In this document: piece by piece, positions 53,237 through 60,463 of the stretch | Layout of the letters: each line of letters starts with the position of its first letter | Numbering within the stretch: position 1 is the stretch's first letter | Assembly: GCA_020427005.1 (NCBI GenBank) | Contig: JAGQOY010000018.1 | Coordinates: 1-60,463 of the forward strand | Reading direction: 5' to 3' | Source of the DNA: Planctomycetales bacterium | GTDB taxonomy: Bacteria; Planctomycetota; Planctomycetia; Pirellulales; Pirellulaceae | DNA length: 60,463 nucleotides | Program-made: the position numbers and the translations under genes | The notes under the pieces: generated by a model | The model's input: only the letters and a program-made list of their open reading frames with translations | Told to the model about the DNA's origin: nothing | Databases searched by the model: none

Positions 53237-55933
53237 TTAGTTTACGCTTGCCTCATCTAGTTTTCGGACCAGTAGCTCCAAATCTCGCTGTGTTGAGTTG
53301 GGGAATTTGGCAAGATTTTGGCGAAGAAACGACAGTGCTCGAGACACTAGGGTAGGGTCGTTCTTTGTTAGATCAACTATCGCCTCTACGGCCTCCATTG
53401 CTGGGTCGAGGTTTCCATTTTGCAGCAACAGCATGGTCTTATGTTCCCAAAGCGGTAGCATCTCTTTGGCGGTCATTATTTTGGAGGCCGAAACGGCTTG
53501 GCTACGGTGTGACATGGAATCGTCAATGAACTCAATGGCAAGTGCTAGTTGTCCCATTCCCGCGGCAGCCAGCGAGGCGTTGTATTCAGCCCCGCTCAAA
53601 CGTGCCAAAGCCGCTACACTGGTGGGATCGGCCCGTAGAACTTTTGATTGAATTTCAATAGCCTCGTTGGACAGTTTGCGTGCCCGTTCAAAGTCCTGTT
53701 CATGAACTTTGACACTAGCCAAGTTGTTGAGAGCCAAGGCCAAGTCACTTTGGTAGACGAGCGCTCCCGGAAAGACAGCCATCAATTGGCGAAACACTTG
53801 GACGGCCTGCGAAAACTGGATGTCTGCTTGTTCGAATTCTTGTTTGGCCAGATAGGCTCGTCCCAATTGGTTGAGCGTAGAACCAAATTCATAAGTCGCT
53901 ACCGAAGAATTGGTGGATTGCGATGAGTAATTGCGTTGCCACTCCAGCGACTCTAAAAGTAATTCTTGGGCTTTGGTGAAATCCTCTCGCTGCATGGCTG
54001 CCAAAGCCAAGTTGTTTAACGAGGCTGCAACACCACGTTGCACCAAGACATCGCTGGGTTGCACTTCGTGTATAGAACGCAATCTGGCCAATGATTCGTT
54101 GAGAGCTTGGCCGCTTTCGTTATCTTGACGGGTAAGGTACAGCACCATCGCATGATTGCATTTGGTTAATTCGAGTTCGATCTCAAGTTGGTCAGCATGG
54201 AAATCGTTAGGGCCTGCCACGTCAACTTGCGTCGATGAATGGCTTGTTGATGGTCTCAGGTAATCGTTATTCAAAAGTTGATGATATAGTTCAAGTGCCC
54301 TTTCGTACGACTTGATGGCTTGGCTGTAATGTTGTAGCTGAACATAGACGCCCGCCAGCTGATTCAAGTTGGCTGCCTCATGTTGAGCTTCAGGAGTATC
54401 TAGTTGAGTGTAGAGGTCTGCAGCTTGCTCGAAGTGCGGCAAGGCAGCAGCTGGTCCATTCATCTGCAATTCGAGCCAAGCCATTCGGCTGTGTGTTCGC
54501 GCCAGTTCCGATTGGAAACGTGAGTTGTTTTTAGCCGTGGCCAAGAATCCCTGGTAATACTCCAGCGTATTCTGCAATAACTGTCGTCGTAGTTCCGCTG
54601 CCGCAGGTCCCGGTATGTTAGCCAGTTCCTCGGCCACATCATTGCCGAAGCTGTCAACAGTCCAATGCGCTTGTCGAAAGTAGATTTCGGCTTTATCTGC
54701 GTTCTCTTGAGCTAAGCGACTTTTGCGGGCGATTAATAAAGAGCTAACTAGCAGACCAGCTACTGCTACGACTAACACTCCGGCTGTGATCAATAATCCC
54801 CGTGAATGATTTCTAGCCAAGCGATAAAGCTCTGTGGACCACGACAACGGTTTAGCGACGGGAGGACGTCCAGCGACCACCGCACGTAAGTCGTCAGCCA
54901 GTTGTTGAGCCGTTTCATAGCGATCATCTCGCTCCTTAGACATCGCCTTACCGATCACTACAGTAAGGTCCATTGGCATTTCAGGGCGTAGTTTTCGTAA
55001 AGAAAGTGGAGTCGCATCGGTAATCGCTTTGAGGATTTCAACCGATCCTTCACCCTCGATGGCTGGATGTAGTGCAAGCATCTCGTACAGCGTGATGCCT
55101 AGTGAGTAAATGTCGGTTCGGTGATCGACCCAGGCATTGCGTCCCAGGGCCTGTTCGGGGCTCATATAACGCATTGTCCCCACCAAGTCGCCACTCATAG
55201 TTAGCGATGTCTCGCTGCGCTGCCAGCGCGCTAATCCAAAATCGGTCACCCAGATTTTTCCAGCCTTGTCCAGTAGAAGATTGGAGGGTTTAATATCGCG
55301 ATGAACTATGCCACTACAATGGGCTTCATGCAAAGCGTCTGCCACACATGCTCCATATTCGGCACATTTTTGCCAGCTCCACCTTTTTTCCTGCCCGGTC
55401 GCTTGTTGGGAGATACATTGGTCTACCGAAGATCCATCAATAAACTGCATAGCGTAATAATGAGTGCCACGATGGACCCCTACACCAATGATGGGCACTA
55501 TGTGAGGATGTTGCAGGTGTCCCGCAGCTCGCGATTCATTCTTAAAGCGCTCGATCTGTTTGCTATCCAAGCCGGCAACTAACGGTAAGAGCTTTAATGC
55601 GACGGGGCGGCCAAGCGATATTTGCTCTGCCTCGTAGACGATTCCCATTCCACCATGGCCAATCGTGCGAATAATGCGGTAATCTCCAAGTTGCACCGGA
55701 GTGTCCGCTGCCACTCCTCCAGCCAGTCCATACAGTTGCTGGAGCTTTTCAACGTAGTTAGCCAGCATGGGAGCCAGATCGGGATTGTGCTTGGCCAAGT
55801 GTTCAATGGAACAGCTTTCACCTCGTTCCAGTGTCGTTAGATATTGATCCAACAGTTCGCATAAACGCCTTGATTGCTCCGGCGTCAACCCTGAGATTTC
55901 CCCAATGTCGAGTTGGCTCGTAGAATCTTCCAT
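53237..55933 (-). CDS. Membrane Ser/Thr protein kinase with TPR sensor domain
   Basis: 898 residues. Kinase motifs: glycine loop IGHGGMGIVYEAE (about 92), VALKLL lysine, HRDIKPSNLLLD (about 214), DFGLARWQ and MRYMSPEQALG, so it looks active. A membrane segment lies at about 378-400 (LLITAGVLVVAVAGLLVSSL). The C-terminal part (about 410-890) is TPR-rich, for example PEAQHEAANLNQLAGVYVQL and LNQLGRAYLAKQEFEQADIQ. The first ~60 residues (DIGEISGLTPEQSRRLCELL) resemble the N-terminal extension seen with these kinases. The ATG overlaps the sigma factor stop by one base (TAATG), so the two are coupled. Likely a signalling pair that controls the sigma factor's genes. Confidence 0.95.
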   Translation of the reverse strand: MEDSTSQLDIGEISGLTPEQSRRLCELLDQYLTTLERGESCSIEHLAKHNPDLAPMLANYVEKLQQLYGLAGGVAADTPVQLGDYRIIRTIGHGGMGIVYEAEQISLGRPVALKLLPLVAGLDSKQIERFKNESRAAGHLQHPHIVPIIGVGVHRGTHYYAMQFIDGSSVDQCISQQATGQEKRWSWQKCAEYGACVADALHEAHCSGIVHRDIKPSNLLLDKAGKIWVTDFGLARWQRSETSLTMSGDLVGTMRYMSPEQALGRNAWVDHRTDIYSLGITLYEMLALHPAIEGEGSVEILKAITDATPLSLRKLRPEMPMDLTVVIGKAMSKERDDRYETAQQLADDLRAVVAGRPPVAKPLSWSTELYRLARNHSRGLLITAGVLVVAVAGLLVSSLLIARKSRLAQENADKAEIYFRQAHWTVDSFGNDVAEELANIPGPAAAELRRQLLQNTLEYYQGFLATAKNNSRFQSELARTHSRMAWLELQMNGPAAALPHFEQAADLYTQLDTPEAQHEAANLNQLAGVYVQLQHYSQAIKSYERALELYHQLLNNDYLRPSTSHSSTQVDVAGPNDFHADQLEIELELTKCNHAMVLYLTRQDNESGQALNESLARLRSIHEVQPSDVLVQRGVAASLNNLALAAMQREDFTKAQELLLESLEWQRNYSSQSTNSSVATYEFGSTLNQLGRAYLAKQEFEQADIQFSQAVQVFRQLMAVFPGALVYQSDLALALNNLASVKVHEQDFERARKLSNEAIEIQSKVLRADPTSVAALARLSGAEYNASLAAAGMGQLALAIEFIDDSMSHRSQAVSASKIMTAKEMLPLWEHKTMLLLQNGNLDPAMEAVEAIVDLTKNDPTLVSRALSFLRQNLAKFPNSTQRDLELLVRKLDEASVN

Positions 55934-56595
55934 TAGCCGTCACTCGTAGGTTTCTGCTCGAACGTTGTTTTGAATTGATCGATGGCTCGCAGAAACAGCA
56001 TGCGCGTCGCCGCCGAACTACGGTTCATACGCGCTGCTACTTCCTCGAAGCTTAATCCTTGTAAGATTCTGTATACAATGACGTCTCGATAATCTGGTTT
56101 CAGTTTCGCCAATTGATCTGACAATCCTACCGCCACTTCCTTGGCTTGTACTACTTGACTTGGTGATTGCCCAGTAGCTTCAAGCACATTTGCGAGTGTC
56201 ACCGCGGACTCTTCTACACCCGTCGATATTACCTCCAGTGGAATCTCACGGCGCACGTCACGCTTGTCAGCCTTCACATGCCTAGCAATTGCTCGATGCA
56301 ATGAGTGTATGAGGATTTTGCGCAACCAACCGAGTAGCTCACCTTGAGTGTCCCCACGAAAGTCTTTGAAATCACGGTGAGCCGACAACATGGTTTCTTG
56401 AACCAAATCTGACGGACTGACACGCCGACGAAGCTTGGCATCTAGCTGTGTTGTCGCCAGAATGTTCAAGTAATTGATGTAGCGTGAGAATAACTCGCCC
56501 CGAGCGGTTGGATCTCCCCGGCGAGCCAGAGATAGCATCGCAATAAAATCCGTGCCCGATGAATTGGCTGACGGGGAATGGCTGGAAATCGTCAT
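55933..56595 (-). CDS. ECF-like sigma-70 factor of the planctomycete kinase-linked type
   Basis: 220 residues from ATG 56595; a TTG at 56607 adds four. Region 2 has RYINYLNILATTQLDAKLRR, SPSDLVQETMLSAHRDFKDF and GWLRKILIHSLHR; region 4 has LKPDYRDVIVYRILQGLSFE then EVAARMNRSSAATRMLFLRA, a helix-turn-helix with A..MNRS. The first ~25 residues are Ser-rich. It matches a planctomycete-specific sigma subfamily by pattern. The stop codon TAA overlaps the kinase start (TAATG). The pair organisation suggests that the kinase product controls the factor, in place of a classical anti-sigma. Confidence 0.92.
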   Translation of the reverse strand: MTISSHSPSANSSGTDFIAMLSLARRGDPTARGELFSRYINYLNILATTQLDAKLRRRVSPSDLVQETMLSAHRDFKDFRGDTQGELLGWLRKILIHSLHRAIARHVKADKRDVRREIPLEVISTGVEESAVTLANVLEATGQSPSQVVQAKEVAVGLSDQLAKLKPDYRDVIVYRILQGLSFEEVAARMNRSSAATRMLFLRAIDQFKTTFEQKPTSDG

Positions 56596-57109
56596 GGGAG
56601 GAATCAATAAGAGTTAGGAGCGTATGGCCTGCGCCGCAGTTTGGCCCGAATTTCCTTCTAGAATAGAGGTCTTTCATCCCCTATTATGAATTCTAGCGGT
56701 TTTAGGGCTAGTGTTTTATGTATGAAATCACCATGGTCTTGGCTCACGCGGGGTGGCCGGTGCTCCTCACATTCGCTTTGACCGATACTTCAGGAGTACG
56801 ATCCACGAGACCAGGGTTTTCATGGCAACATCAATGACCAGCTGGAAAATGATTTCGGCGCATAGAAATTGGGCCGTTGAGCGCCCCTTAGACTGTATGG
56901 ATAAGCTGAATGTGGAAACCAAGATCTAATCTCAATTATCAAAGCGGCGCAGAGCAAACTAATGCGACGTGACCACACTTCACGCTGATTCCCCAACGGA
57001 TCGACGTCATCCATCGTCCCATCAAGGTCGCACGCTTACTGCGTTAATATAGTCTGCTCTGCGACCGCGCCATGTAGGATTAGTCTTTGCTCAACCTCGG
57101 TTGTGCAAG
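56596..57109. other. Intergenic region upstream of the sigma factor
   Basis: About 515 bases between the metalloprotease stop and the sigma factor start, both on the minus strand. It should hold the promoter of the sigma/kinase operon. A 64-codon minus frame (56820-57014) has no features. No repeat or terminator noticed. Confidence 0.45.
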
Positions 57110-59326
57110 TTAACTTCTTCGTCCACGTAGGAACTGAGAAAGAACTGAATTTGGCGAGGCCGTGCGCTGTGCGACACTTGGCAAGGCATGAGCATTGTGT
57201 TCATGCTCATGATGCCAACCAGATTGGTGCTCTCTCGGCGGCGCATTCTCTCGAACGAATGAGGTGAATTCATCAATCGAGATTTGATTATCGCTGTTTT
57301 CATCGCCAGCTACTAAGTGTCGCCATGCTCGACTCAACACTTCGGCCTCGGTCAGTACCCCGTCACTATCTGAGTCGAGGCTCGTGAAATCGCTAGCTAG
57401 ACTTGCATCCGACGCAACTTTCAGCTCATCCAAGCTGATGGCGCCATCTTCATTGCTGTCAACGATTTGCCCGTTCAGTAAATCCCATACGGTTGTGGCA
57501 AGCTCGTCGCTCGCTAAACTTCCGTCAGCATTCGAGTCCAGAGCTTCAAACCTGTTCTCCAATCCCAACAAGTTTTTCGAAGTTCGGCTAGCGAGATACC
57601 CAGTCCCCGTCTCACCAAGTTCCCAGCCCCTTCCATGGTGTCCATGATGCGAGTGATGGCTTCCAGGCGTCCATAGGCTTGGCATCTGGCTGGAAACGGA
57701 ATCAAGCAGGGCGAAGAATTCGTCGGTTGAGATTTGAGAATCCCCGTTGGTATCCGCATTGGCAAAATCAATTCGACACAACTGTTGAAACTCAGTGTCG
57801 TCTAAACTGCCGTCCTGATTCGAATCTAAAGAGTTGAACCAGTCATTTCGCGCCGCGCCGACAGCCGATAGCAGCTCTTCGCTAGAAACCTGGGAATCAG
57901 AATTCGCGTCGACACCGCGATCTACCAAGCCTTGCCAAAATCGTTGTGGCATTTCATCGGAAGTTAACACTCCGTCTTGGCTAGTGTCAAAGGTCGAAAA
58001 CACTTGCTCTGTATTAACAACCGCAAGCGCATAGGTTGCCAATCGCTGATTCATGTTGGCTGTAGCGGTATTCGCCGGATTGTCATCGTCGCTCTCCGCC
58101 AGTTCATCGTCGTCATCCCCAACCCCTGAATTGCTGCAGTCATGACTAACGACCTCGTCGTCAGCGTTCGAGTTGTCGGCGCTCGATTCTGTGCCATCGG
58201 TATTTGATGCGTCCGAATTCCCGTCGGGATTTTCCAACAGGTCATCGCTGGATGTGTTACCTAATCCCGATTCATCTGCACCTGAAGAGTCATCGGTTCC
58301 CGCAGAATCATCACCCACATCATTTCCATCTGCACTTTCTGCCTCGGGCGGTATGTTGAGATTATTGATGACCATCAGCGCATCTTGAGGAGTGATTCCA
58401 CCATCGTCATTGACGTCACACAGGTGCGTTTCATTCGATTCGGAAATCAGTCCATCCGTTGATCCGGATGGACGGTTTAATTCGTTAATGACGATTAACG
58501 CGTCGACTGGGGACGTAAGGCCGTCAGAATTAACGTCCGAGGGTCTGTCCAGATTATGCCTATTTGGAGCAGCTTGCAACGAGTGACTCGAGCCACGATG
58601 AGACCACGAACCGAACCACCTCATCCAGTAATTGAAATACTGATTTGGGATGCTCCCATTGGAGCTTCCCGTATTTGGACTGCCGGTGGTTGGGGTAACT
58701 GGATTACTAGTATTGGTCGAACCGGAGTTACTATCTGGGGTGCTAGTAGTTGCGGTGTCAGCAGGTGCATACAATCGCAAAATGGCTTGCTTATCGGTAT
58801 TTGACAACCCGACAAAACTGTCCATGGCTGATACGTAGCTCTGCATCACAGAGCCTCTGACGTTGATGTGGTCCAATCCCAATGCGTGGCCGATCTCATG
58901 TACCGCCACTTCCACGAGATCAAATGCAGCGTTCCCCCGCGCGTTGCCAACTTCCCACGTATCTGCCGAATCGAACTGAATATCCCCTGCGATTGAGGAC
59001 CAATTCACGTCATCCGGAAAATAGGCTTGCGCCAACGTACCTCCCGCGCCATCCAAGCGGCGGAACGTCAGGTCCAAAGAATCCTTGAGGCCAGGCTGAT
59101 TTGTTTGCACGAAATGGACGTTAGCTACCGATTCCCATGCTTGAAGTGCGGTTTCAATAGCACTCTCAAAAGTAGCTTGTGGCATTGCGCCACCCGTGGG
59201 CCCCAGATAATAGGTCAATTCCGCCGTTCCCTGTCCTGGGCCATCCCAACCCACACTGGCCGTTAACAAACGACGTCCTTCAAGGAATTCCATCAGTAGT
59301 GATCTGCGAGTCCCTCGCTTTGGCAT
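57110..59326 (-). CDS. Secreted matrixin-like metalloprotease with dockerin repeats and EF-hand array
   Basis: 738 residues from ATG 59326, with GGAG eight bases upstream. The N-terminus RRSLLMEFLEGRRLLTASVG is an LEPR-XLL motif for export. The catalytic domain (about 25-200) has the full zinc motif HEIGHALGLDH and a Met-turn in GSVMQSYVSAMD. A Ser/Thr/Pro/Asn linker follows. Then come dockerin-like calcium repeats (DVNSDGLTSPVDALIVINEL and DVNDDGGITPQDALMVINNL), an acidic linker, and eight EF-hands, such as DTSQDGVLTSDEM, DSNQDGSLDDTEF and DENSDNQISIDEF. A His-rich stretch (SHHSHHGHHGRG) lies in the middle of the EF-hand array. It should work outside the cell in a calcium-dependent way; the substrate is unknown. 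Confidence 0.92.
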   Translation of the reverse strand: MPKRGTRRSLLMEFLEGRRLLTASVGWDGPGQGTAELTYYLGPTGGAMPQATFESAIETALQAWESVANVHFVQTNQPGLKDSLDLTFRRLDGAGGTLAQAYFPDDVNWSSIAGDIQFDSADTWEVGNARGNAAFDLVEVAVHEIGHALGLDHINVRGSVMQSYVSAMDSFVGLSNTDKQAILRLYAPADTATTSTPDSNSGSTNTSNPVTPTTGSPNTGSSNGSIPNQYFNYWMRWFGSWSHRGSSHSLQAAPNRHNLDRPSDVNSDGLTSPVDALIVINELNRPSGSTDGLISESNETHLCDVNDDGGITPQDALMVINNLNIPPEAESADGNDVGDDSAGTDDSSGADESGLGNTSSDDLLENPDGNSDASNTDGTESSADNSNADDEVVSHDCSNSGVGDDDDELAESDDDNPANTATANMNQRLATYALAVVNTEQVFSTFDTSQDGVLTSDEMPQRFWQGLVDRGVDANSDSQVSSEELLSAVGAARNDWFNSLDSNQDGSLDDTEFQQLCRIDFANADTNGDSQISTDEFFALLDSVSSQMPSLWTPGSHHSHHGHHGRGWELGETGTGYLASRTSKNLLGLENRFEALDSNADGSLASDELATTVWDLLNGQIVDSNEDGAISLDELKVASDASLASDFTSLDSDSDGVLTEAEVLSRAWRHLVAGDENSDNQISIDEFTSFVRENAPPREHQSGWHHEHEHNAHALPSVAQRTASPNSVLSQFLRGRRS

Positions 59327-59334
59327 TTTCATTT

Positions 59335-59338
59335 CTCC
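59335..59338 (-). promoter_or_regulatory. Ribosome binding site deciding ATG 59326
   Basis: On the minus strand GGAG lies eight bases before ATG 59326. The upstream ATG 59332 and TTG 59344 are too near or before it. Confidence 0.55.
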
Positions 59339-60322
59339 GAACAAAGTTGGTTGCCTATTTAATTCTGAAAATGCTCGTAGGTGCGTCCATGGCCAACGAC
59401 AGCAAACGAACTGTAAAGCGGAATCTAGCCCAATTCGTTGCGCCCGCGACGTGCAACAAATCGTCGACTTACTCTTCCGCTCCCTGGTTAGGGAAGATTA
59501 CCGGTCTGAATGTAACGCGATTACCAAATGTCCACTTAAAATGACTATTTTGCTGTAGGGCCAGCGACGCAGAAGTGTTGGATTGAGGATGGGTAGACTT
59601 TGAATCGCTGGTTCCAGTTTGGGTAACTTAAAATAGGCGGCAATTGACCACCCCATGTGGGTAGGGCTGCGCTGTTTTTCTGTATGCGGACGTTACTTTG
59701 CGAAACACATACGCGCCACTCTCCTCCACAGCGAAGATTTCGCAGAGGGGCTGAAGACACGCTGCCTTTCCATAGGTCCCCCAAAATCTATTTGCATCTT
59801 TGCGTAGCGGCAGTTTAGCCCAGATGTTTTTCTCTCCCGTCATGGCCTGGCAAAAGTCATCCTCATGTCGATCGCACAATTACTTGTAGATCGGAAAGAA
59901 GTCTGGTGGATAGAAGTTGCTCGTAGCGAGAATTCTCTCTGCCACCAATTCAGCGTTTTTGACGGTCGCGAAAAGAAATTGTCTATCGAAATGGACGGTC
60001 AGTTCAGAAGGCATGGGGTCATGCAAGCGAATTGCAAGCATTAAGCGTTGGCGTGATAAAATTAAGGTTTTTTAGGGCCTTGCGGCGCATAGCGGGTGTT
60101 GTACACTGTTGCCATCATTGGAACCGACAGATCCAGTATTATTTTGAACAAGAAAGTCGTCGCGAACTTCGATCGCCATTCACGAATTGGTCGGAATTGA
60201 CTAAGGTAGGAGTGCGGTGGTGACAGCGGATAGGCAATTGTTCAGTCCTTCTGCCCGGTTCCACTTTTTTTGCGTATTTACACCAAACTTTGTTTGTTGA
60301 GTTTCCCGGTTCCAAAACATCA

Positions 60323-60358
60323 GCCTAGATTTGGCGCAATGCCTAAATTTAGAGCAAT
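60323..60358 (+). repeat. 18-bp tandem repeat, two copies
   Basis: GCCTAGATTTGGCGCAAT and GCCTAAATTTAGAGCAAT follow each other directly, 15 of 18 identical. Confidence 0.6.
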
Positions 60359-60463
60359 GATTGAGGAGATTCGTTGGGAAAGCCGAATAGAGTGTTTGTT
60401 GTAAGCCAGGTCGGCACCCAACCGGTGACAAGCTGAGTTTGGGTGGCTCCTGCAACACTGCAC

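Larger units (their letters stand above)
59327..60463. other. Gene-poor right end of the window
   Basis: About 1.1 kb with no gene I can support. It should contain the metalloprotease promoter. Minus frames at 59545-59784, 59628-59879 and 60201-60458 and a plus frame at 60032-60223 show no domain, ribosome site or family feature. A short tandem repeat lies at 60323-60358. Confidence 0.5.

Noticed and set aside
52730..53260. 176-codon plus-strand frame
   Set aside because: It runs antisense through the LEPR-XLL N-terminus and minisatellite; no domain.
59545..59879. Two overlapping minus-strand frames near the right end, considered as a degraded gene
   Set aside because: The translations show no family pattern in either frame and no ribosome site; a decayed gene cannot be excluded but is not supported.

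Overview
The window is a chromosomal stretch from a planctomycete, most likely of the Pirellulales (roughly half GC by eye). The assignment rests on lineage-typical families: alternative complex III genes, LEPR-XLL secretion-type N-termini, a DUF1559 pseudopilin-like protein, the DUF1592/DUF1552 and DUF1549/DUF1553 cytochrome-type pairs, DUF1080 proteins, an ECF-like sigma factor coupled to a Ser/Thr kinase with TPRs, class II DAHP synthase, DapL and a Mg-type HemB. No rRNA, tRNA or CRISPR array was seen.

Layout. 1-5.4 kb (minus): truncated actB, actA (five haem motifs), hemB and hisH. 6-11.2 kb (plus): a membrane TPR protein translationally coupled to an FG-GAP/ASPIC-UnbV (CRTAC1-like) protein, then a second paralogue. 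11.27-12.88 kb: a tyrosine (HUH/Y1, RAYT-like) transposase bounded by 22-nt inverted repeats (20/22 identical) with decaying short tandem repeats outside them. 13-22 kb: slyX, a Gfo/Idh/MocA oxidoreductase, a lipoprotein, an SRPBCC-GyrI fusion, a three-gene FabZ / long ACP / FabZ-like cluster, a poly-Gln protein, a degenerate sigma-54-activator-like regulator without GAFTGA, and dapL. 22-31 kb: a D-aminoacylase/beta-lactamase-class hydrolase fusion, a large membrane protein, a catalytically degenerate RNase H-like protein and glgB. 32-37 kb: two DUF1080 proteins, a TatD nuclease, a small membrane protein, a DUF1559 protein with a clear intrinsic terminator, and a lipoprotein. 38-50.6 kb: DUF1592 + DUF1552 operon, an ankyrin-esterase fusion, a GntP-type permease, class II DAHP synthase, and a large DUF1549/DUF1553 protein. 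51-60 kb (minus): a LEPR-XLL protein with a C-terminal membrane segment, a Ser/Thr kinase-TPR protein and its coupled sigma factor, and a secreted matrixin-like metalloprotease with dockerin and EF-hand repeats. The last 1.1 kb shows no convincing gene.

Functionally the window mixes core metabolism (haem, histidine, lysine/peptidoglycan, aromatic amino acids, glycogen, quinol oxidation) with the secreted and envelope protein families that planctomycetes expand. No complete novel defence or mobile system is evident. The most unusual signals are the inverted-repeat-bounded transposase, a family of diverged dispersed intergenic repeats (near 9.37, 31.5 and 37.4-37.9 kb), the small acyl-carrier cluster with an atypical dehydratase, and three pseudo-enzyme-like proteins (RNase H-like, AAA+ activator-like and amidohydrolase-like) that keep the fold signature but lack key catalytic residues.
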